From positions 62,001-126,000 of the forward strand of contig AAZW01000005.1 in assembly GCA_000169995.1 (NCBI GenBank): a DNA stretch of 64,000 bases, read 5' to 3'. Every line of letters begins with the position of its first letter. The first letter of the stretch is position 1. A program made the position numbers and the translations under genes. Below, in pieces: positions 47,718-55,947 of the stretch. A model generated the notes under the pieces. That model did no database searches. It was given only the letters and a program-made list of their open reading frames with translations, and was not told the origin of the DNA. Source of the stretch: Vibrionales bacterium SWAT-3 (GTDB lineage: Bacteria > Pseudomonadota > Gammaproteobacteria > Enterobacterales > Vibrionaceae).

Positions 47718-48227
47718 ATGTCCAAATATAACCGAGAGCTAAAATGTATCATTGCTAAGCAATACTTAGATGGCACATCATCTCTCTACTTAGCAAAACA
47801 ATATTCAATTTCTTCAAGACAGATACGGTATTGGGCTCAAGTCTTTGCCATCCATGGTGCTAACTCATTTTTACCAACTAAGCATGCTGCTACTGCTCAG
47901 GAAAAACGAAAAGCATTGAATTTAATGTGGACGAATGATTGGTCTCTCACGCACACTAGCGCAGTATTAAACCTCTCATCCCCTGGGATACTCTCTGTCT
48001 GGCTCAAAAGATTTAATGAGCTCGGTATCAAAGGGCTCAAAATGCGCCAGAAAGGAAGACCTCCAATGAAACAGCACCCTCAACGTACCACTAAGCCTGA
48101 TGATGAAATGACGCTTGAGGAGCTAAAAGAGGAGTTGCTCTACTTGCGAACCGAGAATGCCGTTCTAAAAAAGTTGGAAGAGTTGGAGCAGGAAAAAAAC
48201 CGTCGAACAAAGAAAAAGCGGTCATAG
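47718..48227 (+). CDS. IS3-family (IS150 group) transposase OrfA
   Basis: 169 residues with two helix-turn-helix segments (SLYLAKQYSISSRQIRYW and LTHTSAVLNLSSPGILSVWLKRF) and a C-terminal leucine-rich coiled coil (LEELKEELLYLRTENAVLKK), the usual IS150-group OrfA layout. It binds the IS ends. The slippery run A AAA AAC at 48194-48200 lies near its end and is the probable -1 frameshift site that yields the OrfAB fusion. Confidence 0.92.
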   Translation: MSKYNRELKCIIAKQYLDGTSSLYLAKQYSISSRQIRYWAQVFAIHGANSFLPTKHAATAQEKRKALNLMWTNDWSLTHTSAVLNLSSPGILSVWLKRFNELGIKGLKMRQKGRPPMKQHPQRTTKPDDEMTLEELKEELLYLRTENAVLKKLEELEQEKNRRTKKKRS

Positions 48228-49066
48228 CTCTAACTCTTAAAGGCAAGTACCCGTTAAAGCACTTACTGCACACTCTACAGCTGGCAAAAAGTGTCTTTTA
48301 TTATCAAGTTCAAACGAGCAAGCGCCCAAATAGCTACGAACGTGAGCTGCGGTTGATAAAGTCAATTTATCATGAACATAAGGGACGATACGGCTACCGC
48401 CGTATTCACTTGGAACTAAAAAATCGGGGGTTCGTGCTTAATCACAAAACGGTTCAAAGGCTTATGGCTCAGCTCAACCTTAAATCGACGGTCAGGATTA
48501 AAAAGTATCGTTCATACCGAGGAGAGTCTGGAACAGCTGCTCCCAACGTGCTTGAAAGAGATTTTAGTGCGACTCAACCCGATGAAAAATGGGTAACTGA
48601 TGTCACGGAGTTTAAAGTCAAAGAGCAGAAAGTATACTTATCTCCCGTTGTCGACTTGTTTACTCAGGAGGTGGTTGCTTATAGAGTGGCCAAGAATGCC
48701 TGCTTGCCGCTTGTCACGGATATGCTAACGGAGGCTATATCAACGCTTAAACCCAACTCAAAGCCAATTATACATAGCGACCAAGGTTGGCAATATCGTC
48801 ATCGACAGTATCAGAAAAAGGTAGCGGAGAGTGGGTTAACGCAAAGCATGTCGAGAAAAGGTAACTGCTTGGATAATGCTGTTGCTGAAAATTTTTTTGC
48901 TTTACTCAAAACAGAGATGTATCACAACCAAAGCTTTGAAGATGCAGATGCTCTGATAGCGCAAATCAAAGAGTATATCGAGTACTACAATACCAAACGT
49001 ATAAAAGTGAAACTAAAAGGCCTGACTCCGATAGAATATCGAACTCAGGCCTTGAAAGCCGCTTAA
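48194..49066 (+). CDS. IS3-family (IS150 group) transposase OrfB, DDE catalytic part
   Basis: About 290 residues in the -1 frame relative to OrfA. The first ATG-type start in this frame is late (48353), so expression as an OrfAB fusion by frameshifting at 48194-48200 is likely. HTH_21 region: IKSIYHEHKGRYGYRRI. The rve integrase core shows the DDE triad in WVTDVTEF, IIHSDQGWQY and NCLDNAVAENFFALLKTE. No stop or gap interrupts the domain. Confidence 0.9.
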   Translation, partial: KKPSNKEKAVIALTLKGKYPLKHLLHTLQLAKSVFYYQVQTSKRPNSYERELRLIKSIYHEHKGRYGYRRIHLELKNRGFVLNHKTVQRLMAQLNLKSTVRIKKYRSYRGESGTAAPNVLERDFSATQPDEKWVTDVTEFKVKEQKVYLSPVVDLFTQEVVAYRVAKNACLPLVTDMLTEAISTLKPNSKPIIHSDQGWQYRHRQYQKKVAESGLTQSMSRKGNCLDNAVAENFFALLKTEMYHNQSFEDADALIAQIKEYIEYYNTKRIKVKLKGLTPIEYRTQALKAA

Positions 49067-49173
49067 CAGAAATGTCCAACTTTACGGGGTCACTTCACAC
49101 CTTTATGAAGGCATGCGGCTTTTTAATACCTGAAACATATCAATAGCGCGGACAAAGCATAACGCTAAAACGC

Positions 49174-49782
49174 TCAGACAGCCTTGTTCATCACTATAGT
49201 GAAATCACCTTCGGTGTAACCCTCAATCAAAGAGACATCGTCACACAGCGTTTTACAGAAGCGATAGACGCCCTGGGGGTGATAACTCATCAAGGTATTG
49301 CGCGAAGGGTACTGGCTAGAGTTAAGAAGGTTAAATATGACGGTTTGATTTGCTAGGTCAAACATCCGAGTAATCATATTCGTCAGGTAATCAGAATCTC
49401 GACAAATGTAATTCAATGAACCGCTAGCGATAACCACGTCATGGGTTTCGAGAGGCATCTTGCTCATGTCACCCGGAATAAATTGGCAGCGAGCTTCTGT
49501 GTACTTTTGCTTGGCCGTTTTAAGGAAGCCAGAATGCTGATCAACACCTGTGTATGATTGGAGACGATAAATGCTGTCGAGTAGTTCAAACAGATCTCCG
49601 TAACCACACCCTAAGTCCAAAACACTTTTTTTCTCAAAGTCTGTCGCGCGCGCGATCACTTCGAAGCGACACAACTGGCTCTCTTCGTTGGTCCAACCTA
49701 GAGACTTTGCTTTGTCCCCTTTCCAACGATGGGTTTGCTTTCGGTGATACCAATACACCTTAAAACGATCGCGCCAATGCAT
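49174..49782 (-). CDS. Class I SAM-dependent methyltransferase
   Basis: 202 residues from the ATG at 49782 (MHWRDRFKVYWYHRKQ); the open frame starts three codons earlier with TTG. Motif I is VLDLGCGYGDLFELL, followed by the acidic residue of motif II in YTGVDQHSG. Motif post I is in VIASGSLNYIC. The substrate is unknown. Confidence 0.85.
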   Translation of the reverse strand: MHWRDRFKVYWYHRKQTHRWKGDKAKSLGWTNEESQLCRFEVIARATDFEKKSVLDLGCGYGDLFELLDSIYRLQSYTGVDQHSGFLKTAKQKYTEARCQFIPGDMSKMPLETHDVVIASGSLNYICRDSDYLTNMITRMFDLANQTVIFNLLNSSQYPSRNTLMSYHPQGVYRFCKTLCDDVSLIEGYTEGDFTIVMNKAV

Positions 49783-49813
49783 TACACGCAACTCAACGAC
49801 ATAGTCAGGCTAG

Positions 49814-50083
49814 TTAGACTTCAGAGTCGTTAGTAAATAAACCACCGATCTTGTAGCCAATTGCATAGCAAACCGCGGCAACGGTCACGAACACCAGTGC
49901 TGAGAAGAAGTACGCTGCCGATGCTGCTACACCTGCGCCCCAGACAACGCTAAATACCAAACCGAGATAAGCTTCTTTTGGCCACTGAGATATAGGAAAC
50001 TGTTCACCACCAGCAATAAGATAAACCATTGCAAATAAGCCAATCAAGGTGGTGATAAGACCAATAAGAACGCGCATGTTCAT
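49814..50083 (-). CDS. Small membrane protein, unknown function
   Basis: 89 residues from the ATG at 50083 (MNMRVLIGLITT), which has AAAGG at 7-8 nt. A longer form from 50128 (MNNSGNQ) is possible but has a weaker site. Two or three hydrophobic segments with Gly and Ala richness. No family recognised. It is upstream of the methyltransferase on the same strand, 31 bp away, and may be co-transcribed. Confidence 0.65.
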   Translation of the reverse strand: MNMRVLIGLITTLIGLFAMVYLIAGGEQFPISQWPKEAYLGLVFSVVWGAGVAASAAYFFSALVFVTVAAVCYAIGYKIGGLFTNDSEV

Positions 50084-50300
50084 GGGAAGACCTTTGATTT
50101 GTTGAATTTGGTTGCCACTATTGTTCATCGGTACCAAATATCGCTACTCGAAACCGCATACCACTAATCGCAACCTAATAATATTCAAGTATATAGGATA
50201 AAAGAGGCTTGCTCTATTACTCTTCAGAGTGAAGCTTCACTCACTATAACAGCACGAAAAACCTAGTCCTCATCTCATTCGACTTTGTAACAGCCACAAA

Positions 50301-50349
50301 AAAGCGGAGACCTTCCTTACGTAAACCCCGTAAACAAGGTCTCCGCTTT
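50301..50349 (-). terminator. Terminator of nupC
   Basis: Perfect 14-bp stem AAAGCGGAGACCTT / AAGGTCTCCGCTTT; the loop holds a further TTACG/CGTAA pairing. An A tract lies on the + strand for the minus-strand gene. Confidence 0.85.
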
Positions 50350-50381
50350 GACTGAATCTAGCGGCTTTTGCTCAATCTAGA

Positions 50382-51590
50382 TTAAAGCAGGATGAAGATA
50401 CCCGCTAAACATGCACTCATTAGGTTTGCTAGCGTACCAGCAGCGACTGCTTTCAAACCTAGATTCGCTACTTCAGCGCGACGCTCTGGTGCCATTACAC
50501 CAATAGAACCCAGTTGAATCGCAATAGAGCCGATGTTAGCAAAGCCACACAGTGCAAATGTCACAATCACTTGGCTGTGTTCAGACAGTAGCGCTTTATT
50601 TTCAACGAAGTCGATGAAAGCAACAAACTCGTTCATTACGATCTTCTGACCAATGTAAGAACCCGCCATTAATACTTCATCACTCGGAATACCGATTAGC
50701 CATGCTAGTGGTGAGAATAGGTAACCGAAGATAGCTTGTAGCGTGATACCCGCAAAGCCGAACGTATCACCTAGGCTTTCTAAGCCAGTGTTTACCATGG
50801 CAATCACACTCACAAATGCAATCAACATCGTACCAACCGCCACTGCGACTTTCATACCGTTCATCGCGCCGCTAGCCAGCGCATCAATCACGTTGCTTTG
50901 GTCAGCTTTATCTAGCTCAATGTGGTCGTAGTCACTCGGTGTGCTGCGTTCAGGAACGATGATCTTCGCCATTAACAAACTACCCGGAGCCGCCATGAAG
51001 CTCGCAGCAATAAGGTATTTAAGTTCAACACCAAAGCCTGCATAACCACCAAGCACACTGCCAGCTACCGACGCCATACCACCAGCCATTACAGCAAACA
51101 GTTCAGAACGAGTCATAGACTTTAAAAAAGGACTAATAAGAAGAGGTGACTCACCCTGAGAAAGGAAGATATTACCGGTCGCAACCAGAGATTCAGCTTT
51201 ACTTGTGCCAAGCAGTTTTTGCACCGCTCCGCCTAAGATTTGAATCACTTTTTGCATGATGCCTAAGTAATAAAGCGCAGAGATCAAAGCACTGAAGAAG
51301 ATAATGATTGGAAGTACGCGAACCGCGAAAATGAAGCCTTCAGTAGCAAGGTCGCCGAAAAGGAAAGCAATACCCGCATCAGCAAAACCAAGCAGGCTAG
51401 AAACGCCATTACTTAGGCTTGTTAACGCCAACTGTCCCCATGGGAAATACAATACTAGAGCAGCAAAGCCAATCTGAAGTAAAAGAGCACGAGAGACGGT
51501 TTTCCAGTTGATCGAAGAACGACTTTCAGATAGCAGGTACGCGCAAGCAATCAGTGCAATAACACCGACAAAACCAAATAGAATATTCAT
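50382..51590 (-). CDS. nupC: NupC family concentrative nucleoside transporter
   Basis: 402 residues with about ten membrane segments. Family marks include GNIFLSQGESPLLI (substrate-site QGE) and PSDEVLMAGSYIGQKIVMNEFVAF. It imports nucleosides, mainly pyrimidine and adenosine, with a proton or sodium ion. AGGA precedes the ATG. A 39-codon ORF and a structured leader lie upstream on the same strand, and candidate CRP and PurR/CytR-like sites lie further out. Confidence 0.93.
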   Translation of the reverse strand: MNILFGFVGVIALIACAYLLSESRSSINWKTVSRALLLQIGFAALVLYFPWGQLALTSLSNGVSSLLGFADAGIAFLFGDLATEGFIFAVRVLPIIIFFSALISALYYLGIMQKVIQILGGAVQKLLGTSKAESLVATGNIFLSQGESPLLISPFLKSMTRSELFAVMAGGMASVAGSVLGGYAGFGVELKYLIAASFMAAPGSLLMAKIIVPERSTPSDYDHIELDKADQSNVIDALASGAMNGMKVAVAVGTMLIAFVSVIAMVNTGLESLGDTFGFAGITLQAIFGYLFSPLAWLIGIPSDEVLMAGSYIGQKIVMNEFVAFIDFVENKALLSEHSQVIVTFALCGFANIGSIAIQLGSIGVMAPERRAEVANLGLKAVAAGTLANLMSACLAGIFILL

Positions 51591-51608
51591 AATGTGTCCT
51601 AGTAATCC

Positions 51609-51728
51609 TTATAGAGTGAACATGAGCCAAGCGAATGACATCAAAGGAACAGGACAAAGAACCGCAAGCAAAACGCTACGCGATGAAGGGGCTAACAAAG
51701 TTAGCGACTGTAACAACGAGTTGTTCAT
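51609..51728 (-). CDS. 39-aa ORF in the nupC leader, possible leader peptide
   Basis: ATG at 51728 is preceded by AAGGTGA at 8 nt, a good ribosome binding site. The product is hydrophobic and Leu-rich (MNNSLLQSLTLLAPSSRSVL...), ending in LMFTL. Its stop is 18 nt before the nupC ATG. It may be a small membrane protein or a leader peptide whose translation influences nupC. No family is recognised, so coding status is inferred. Confidence 0.5.
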   Translation of the reverse strand: MNNSLLQSLTLLAPSSRSVLLAVLCPVPLMSFAWLMFTL

Positions 51729-51736
51729 GTAAAAAA

Positions 51737-51836
51737 TCACCTTATACAAGCAGTGGAACGTAGCTGGTCCGGTCCGTGGGGTCATTCACATATCCATGTG
51801 ACGGCTTGTATTGGCTAAGCACCGGCTTAAAACCGG
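51737..51836 (-). promoter_or_regulatory. Structured leader RNA candidate upstream of nupC
   Basis: On the minus strand, ATACAAGC (51811-51804) pairs perfectly with GCTTGTAT (51751-51744). They enclose a hairpin TCACAT / ATGTGA (51786-51801) and a G/C-rich segment. A further hairpin (51822-51836) lies 5'. The closing stem abuts AAGGTGA, the ribosome binding site of the 39-codon ORF, and a U6 run follows. This geometry is like a cis-regulatory RNA acting on translation, but no known riboswitch class was matched. Confidence 0.4.
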
Positions 51837-51858
51837 AAGAGAAGTATAAACAGTTGAT

Positions 51859-51897
51859 TGAGACTTTCATCACATTTTTTAACGCAAACGATCGCGC
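51859..51897. promoter_or_regulatory. Candidate CRP and PurR/CytR-like sites upstream of nupC
   Basis: TGAGACTTTCATCACA (51859-51874) resembles a CRP site on either strand with one mismatch (TGTGA-N6-TCTCA). ACGCAAACGATCGCGC (51882-51897) matches a PurR-type operator at 13 of 16 positions. Both would fit control of a nucleoside transporter. Confidence 0.4.
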
Positions 51898-51983
51898 GGT
51901 CAAAAAACACACAAATCGAACTATTTACCGTGATAATTCATTTTACCAGCAATAAATAAGAAAAATAAAAACGCCATTAAAAC

Positions 51984-52008
51984 AAAAAGCCACATGAAGT
52001 GGCTTTTT
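51984..52008 (-). terminator. Terminator of the 52035 lipoprotein gene
   Basis: Perfect 10-bp stem AAAAAGCCAC / GTGGCTTTTT with a 5-nt loop; it can work on both strands. Confidence 0.85.
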
Positions 52009-52034
52009 CAAAATATGTTAGAAAGTAGGAATGA

Positions 52035-52655
52035 CTAGTTTAGTAGTGCACTTTTCACTTCAGCATCTCGAAATATCTCTTCAAAGCGCTGTTTGTAGAT
52101 CAGTTGCATCTCATTGATGATTGCACCGCCATCAGGCACATCATTCTCCCCTTGGAAGTTTTTGCTGAGTAGCTTTTTGCCCGCTTCATCATAAATAATC
52201 ACATTAACGTTGTACCAAGAGTTGTCCGTGAACGCGTGGAAGTCATACTTCCATTCATTCAAGACGAACATCATTGATTTATTGTTGAACGCTTTCATCT
52301 GCTCAGCGACCTTGGTGATATCCTCTTCCGGTGTCGTCTCAACAGACTCAACGACTACTTGCTGTTTTTTCAAGCCTGCTACTAATCTATCCGTTAAAAA
52401 CTGAGACATGGGCTGCTGTGTCGCCGTGTTGTAGGTATAAGGAATACCTAATGAGCTACGAATGATGCCCTCGAACTTTGGTTCTTTATCGTGATCAAGA
52501 ACGTACGGGCGCTTGTCGATCACAGCGATAGTCAGTGCTTTTTCTTGTGGGACTTCGTTGAGTTGAGGCGCACTCTGCTCTGCGGTTAATACTGTTGCAC
52601 AGCCAGAAAGCCCTAGAGATACTGCAGCGAGCAGCAAACTGACGAGTTTTTTCAT
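52035..52655 (-). CDS. Lipoprotein of unknown function
   Basis: 206 residues. The signal peptide MKKLVSLLLAAVSLGLSGC ends in the lipobox LSGC, so it should be lipidated and held in the envelope. The mature part is mixed alpha/beta with no family recognised; it loosely recalls YajG-like lipoproteins (AIVDKRP... motif near residue 47). It is encoded alone with its own terminator. Confidence 0.75.
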   Translation of the reverse strand: MKKLVSLLLAAVSLGLSGCATVLTAEQSAPQLNEVPQEKALTIAVIDKRPYVLDHDKEPKFEGIIRSSLGIPYTYNTATQQPMSQFLTDRLVAGLKKQQVVVESVETTPEEDITKVAEQMKAFNNKSMMFVLNEWKYDFHAFTDNSWYNVNVIIYDEAGKKLLSKNFQGENDVPDGGAIINEMQLIYKQRFEEIFRDAEVKSALLN

Positions 52656-53068
52656 TAGATTTACCTATCTTATTGTTTTGAATAGGTTGTTCTAACAAAC
52701 ATTCCCTCCCTCCGTAAATATTCAGCATATCAATAGTTTGTGTAATCTTTATTTCTATAAATTAGCTCACACATCGGGTTGAATTTATTGAGTCGTCAGT
52801 CAATACAACGCTAAGTAACAAGCCTTGTAAATGAGAGTTATGAAATGAACGAAATATGTTCAACCCATGTAGATCACCAAGTAAGCGCTTAGTTAATTCT
52901 GTGTGATTATTAGCAGTTTTCTGTGCTCTACCTCATTTAGCGTGACTTCAAGATTCATCTTAAGTTTAGATGCGTATATACTTTGTAGGTATCTCACCAA
53001 ATAATATCTATAAAATACTAATAGAGCTGATCAGATATAACAGCCTTTGAGACTAAGAGAGGAAACAC
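52656..53068. other. Intergenic region with no supported gene
   Basis: About 410 bp, AT-rich, between divergent genes. Promoters for both must lie here. Nothing else was recognised. Confidence 0.5.
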
Positions 53069-53554
53069 GTGAAGAAAATGGAAGCTCCGCACGATATGAA
53101 CATTGGAGCTAAATTCAAAACAAATAGACACGGTTATGTGACAGTAGTTGAATATTATAATACTCATACTGTTATCGTCGCGTTTGAAAACACCGGAAAT
53201 ATTCGAGCTATCAGTGCGGCTAAATTACGTACAGGTCAACTGACTGATCGTTCGGTTGCTCCTGAATCAATAATGATTGGCGAACAGGTTGAATCGGTTA
53301 AACACGGAATATTAACCATTACTCAAGTTGAGTCTGAAAATATTGTTGTGTTAACAAATGCTGACAATGAAGAAATTAGAATGCTTTTGCCAGCAGTACA
53401 AAAAATGAAAGACAAAGTTGAAGATATTGATGAAGATAAACTTGAAGCATCAAAGCCAACCTCTCTAAGCCAGCTAACTAAAAGAAGTAAAAAGACTAAA
53501 GACGTTAATAGCATGCTTAAGAAAATGCTTACCGATTACGGAAGATACGATTAA
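53069..53554 (+). CDS. Hypothetical protein with two related SH3-like modules
   Basis: 161 residues from a GTG preceded by AGAGAGG. Residues about 11-60 (NIGAKFKTNRHGYVTVVEYY) and about 77-120 (MIGEQVESVKHGILTITQVE) look like two copies of one beta-rich module. The first resembles small modules found in phage and homing-endonuclease proteins (HGxVxVVEYxNxxxVxVxFxNTG). The C-terminal tail is basic (KRSKKTKD). AT-rich codon use differs from its neighbours and suggests transfer. Function unknown. Confidence 0.65.
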   Translation: MKKMEAPHDMNIGAKFKTNRHGYVTVVEYYNTHTVIVAFENTGNIRAISAAKLRTGQLTDRSVAPESIMIGEQVESVKHGILTITQVESENIVVLTNADNEEIRMLLPAVQKMKDKVEDIDEDKLEASKPTSLSQLTKRSKKTKDVNSMLKKMLTDYGRYD

Positions 53555-53711
53555 TTCAATATTTAATCTCAGCTAAACCTTTCAAGATTCATATTCTAAT
53601 ATCCAAATAAAGATCCTCCTCCCTATCTAAATAAAAGACGTTGCATATTCAAGTGAGAACTTAATTTGATCAAGATCCCACTCTGAATTTCTCGCGCAAC
53701 TTAACGAGATC

Positions 53712-53744
53712 TGCGTCACAATCTCATTTTAACTTTGTGACGCA
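53712..53744. promoter_or_regulatory. Inverted repeat upstream of the ascorbate-type PTS operon
   Basis: TGCGTCACAA - 13 nt - TTGTGACGCA, perfect 10-bp arms, 96 bp before the first gene. Likely an operator; each arm also contains a CRP-like TGTGA half-site. Confidence 0.6.
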
Positions 53745-53839
53745 AGTCTTATTGAAATCTCAATATTTCCATTAATATGCTCCCACACAATAAGAGAACG
53801 AAGTTTCTCAAACCTTAAAATCCAATCGAGACAAATATT

Positions 53840-54109
53840 ATGAAAAAGATTCTTGTAGTTTGCGGTAACGGCCTTGGTACTTCTCTAATGATGGAAATGG
53901 CAGTGAAAGATGTGGCTAAGAAAATTGGTTTTGAAGCTGAAGTTGATCACGAAGATCTATCTTCTGCAGCATCAAGCACTGCGGATATCTGGGTTGCTGC
54001 AACTGACGTTGCGAATCAACTAAAAGAAGCCGGTAAAGAAAACATCATCAGTCTACAAAATATTTTTGACAAAGCATCAATCGAAGAACAACTAAAAACT
54101 TTCATGTAA
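53840..54109 (+). CDS. ulaB: PTS ascorbate-type transporter subunit IIB
   Basis: 89 residues. The phosphorylated cysteine is in the P-loop-like VVCGNGLGTSLMMEM at the N terminus, the normal pattern of lactose/ascorbate IIB. It takes phosphate from IIA and gives it to the incoming sugar at IIC. It is the first of three genes, with IIC 10 bp later. The true substrate may be L-ascorbate or a related acid; no catabolic ula genes follow. Confidence 0.85.
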   Translation: MKKILVVCGNGLGTSLMMEMAVKDVAKKIGFEAEVDHEDLSSAASSTADIWVAATDVANQLKEAGKENIISLQNIFDKASIEEQLKTFM

Positions 54110-54119
54110 GGTCAAATTT

Positions 54120-55376
54120 ATGCAAAACTTTTTCGAGTTTATGCTTGGCTTATTAAAAGAGCCAGCAATCATGGTGGGTTTAATTGCTTTCATTGGCTTG
54201 GTTGCACAGAAAGCAGATATTTCTACCATTCTTAAAGGCACAATTAAAACCGTAATGGGTTTCCTAATTTTAGGTTTTGGTGCTGGTGCCCTAGTTGGTG
54301 CACTAAATAATTTCTCAGTAGTATTTACTGAAGCATTCGGCGTAAGTGGTGTTATTCCAAATAACGAAGCAATTGTGGCATTAGCACAAGAAGCATTCGG
54401 TTATGAAATGGCTCTAATTATGTTCTTCGCATTCGTTGTGAATATTTTATTGGCTCGTTTAACACCTCTAAAATATATTTTCTTAACGGGTCACCACACA
54501 ATGTTCATGTCTATGCTAGTTGCAGTTATCCTGTCTACAGCGAACATTCAGGGCACGGCTCTAGTCGCAATTGGTTCGATCATTGTGGGTTCACTGATGG
54601 TTATCATGCCTGCACTTGCTCAGAAATACACAGAGAAAGTAATGGGTACCGATCAACTAGCGATGGGTCACTTCTCAACATTCTCATACCTAGTGTCAGG
54701 TTTCATTGGCAGCAAGTTCGGTGACACCTCAAAAACAACTGAAGACATCAATGTGCCTAAGAGCCTAATGTTCCTGCGTGACACGCCTGTCGCAGTAGCA
54801 ACAACCATGGCAATCTTCTTCATGTTTGCTTCGATTGTGGCTGGCGGTGAGTTCGTAGAAACCGTTTCAAATGGTCAAAACTGGGTAGTGTTCACATTCA
54901 TGCAGTCTCTTGTGTTTGCCGGCGGTGTTTACATCGTACTGCAAGGTGTGAAGATGTTGATTGCTGAAATCGTTCCCGCATTTAAAGGTATCTCTGACAA
55001 GCTAGTACCAGGCGCAAAACCTGCTCTAGACTGCCCAATGGTATTCCCTGTAGCGCCAAACGCGGTACTAATCGGCTTCCTTTGTTCGTTCGCTGCTGGC
55101 CTACTAGCAATGGCAGTACAAGGCGCACTTGGCTGGACAATCATTGTAGCGGGCGTTGTTCCTCACTTCTTCGTAGGTGGTGCAGCGGGCGTTTACGGTA
55201 ACGCAACTGGCGGTCTACGTGGTGCGATTCTAGGTTCATTCACTCAAGGCCTATGTATCTCTTTCTTGCCTATGCTACTGCTTCCTGTTCTTGGTGGACT
55301 TGGCCTTGAAGCAACAACATTTGCTGACTTCGACTTCGGTGTGGTTGGTCTAATTCTAGGGTGGATTGTTTCATGA
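54120..55376 (+). CDS. ulaA: PTS ascorbate-type transporter subunit IIC
   Basis: 418 residues with about 11 membrane segments, matching the UlaA/SgaT family (LTGHHTMFMSMLVAVIL, GVVPHFFVGGAAGVYGNATGGLRGA). It carries the substrate across the inner membrane while it is phosphorylated. Length is slightly shorter than E. coli UlaA (465). It overlaps the IIA gene by four bases (ATGA). Confidence 0.88.
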   Translation: MQNFFEFMLGLLKEPAIMVGLIAFIGLVAQKADISTILKGTIKTVMGFLILGFGAGALVGALNNFSVVFTEAFGVSGVIPNNEAIVALAQEAFGYEMALIMFFAFVVNILLARLTPLKYIFLTGHHTMFMSMLVAVILSTANIQGTALVAIGSIIVGSLMVIMPALAQKYTEKVMGTDQLAMGHFSTFSYLVSGFIGSKFGDTSKTTEDINVPKSLMFLRDTPVAVATTMAIFFMFASIVAGGEFVETVSNGQNWVVFTFMQSLVFAGGVYIVLQGVKMLIAEIVPAFKGISDKLVPGAKPALDCPMVFPVAPNAVLIGFLCSFAAGLLAMAVQGALGWTIIVAGVVPHFFVGGAAGVYGNATGGLRGAILGSFTQGLCISFLPMLLLPVLGGLGLEATTFADFDFGVVGLILGWIVS

Positions 55377-55822
55377 GTTTATTCGATTTAGTCGGTAACC
55401 AAGGCGTTATCATCAACTCTGAAGAAAACCTAACGGTTGATGCTGCGATTGATGTGACATGTTCAACACTGCTAGCGAGCAACAAGATTGAAGCAAGCTA
55501 CGTTGAAGCTATCAAACAAAAGCACAAGGACATTGGCGCGTACTATGTTCTAGCGCCAAAGATTGCAATGCCTCATGCTCGTCCTGAAGACGGCGTAAAC
55601 GAAGCATCACTACAGGTGACAGTATTCAAAAAAGGTGTTGATTTAGAGTCGGAAGATAACGGCGACGTTTACCTTTCAATCACTCTGGCGGCAATGGATT
55701 CAGATAGCCATATCCATACCATCATGGCGCTATCAGAGCTGTTCCAAAATGATGATGACATTGATGCCATTATCGCTGCAGAAACAGAGCAAGAGATCAT
55801 CGAGATCTTAAAGCGATACTAA
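55373..55822 (+). CDS. ulaC: PTS ascorbate-type transporter subunit IIA
   Basis: 149 residues from the ATG at 55373, which overlaps the IIC stop (ATGA). This is a PTS EIIA type-2 (mannitol/fructose-like) domain; the phosphohistidine is in PKIAMPHARPEDGV. It receives phosphate from HPr. The frame opens four codons earlier inside ulaA. A strong terminator follows, so the operon ends here. Confidence 0.88.
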   Translation: MSLFDLVGNQGVIINSEENLTVDAAIDVTCSTLLASNKIEASYVEAIKQKHKDIGAYYVLAPKIAMPHARPEDGVNEASLQVTVFKKGVDLESEDNGDVYLSITLAAMDSDSHIHTIMALSELFQNDDDIDAIIAAETEQEIIEILKRY

Positions 55823-55861
55823 CCTCGCTATATTGCTCCTGAGCGAATAAGCCCCCAAATA

Positions 55862-55889
55862 AAAAGCGATAGCCTCGGCTATCGCTTTT
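55862..55889. terminator. Terminator of the PTS operon
   Basis: Perfect 12-bp stem AAAAGCGATAGC / GCTATCGCTTTT with a CTCG loop; it can serve the convergent lipoprotein gene too. Confidence 0.88.
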
Positions 55890-55947
55890 CTGTCTCACTT
55901 TAATCAATGCCCGCTGTTCATCAAACTCGATTGATTGTACTTACCGA

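Larger units (their letters stand above)
47672..49097 (+). mobile_element. IS3-family insertion sequence, IS150 group
   Basis: 1426 bp. Terminal inverted repeats begin TGAACTGACCCCCAATAGTT on the left and TGAAGTGACCCCGTAAAGTT on the right. A 3-bp direct repeat CAC flanks the element (47669-47671 and 49098-49100). It carries orfA and orfB in overlapping frames. Both ORFs look intact, so it may still be mobile. Confidence 0.92.
47658..49124 (+). terminator. Terminator of the DUF3541 gene, split by the IS
   Basis: The left arm AAAAAGCCGCA (47658-47668) and right arm TGCGGCTTTTT (49114-49124) are perfect complements. Removing the IS and one copy of the CAC duplication restores an 11-bp hairpin with an inner CCTT/AAGG pairing and flanking A and T tracts. 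As it stands, 1.4 kb separate the arms. Confidence 0.8.

Noticed and set aside
51508..51732. 74-codon + strand ORF across the nupC start and leader
   Set aside because: Antisense to nupC and to the better-supported 39-codon ORF; no ribosome binding site.
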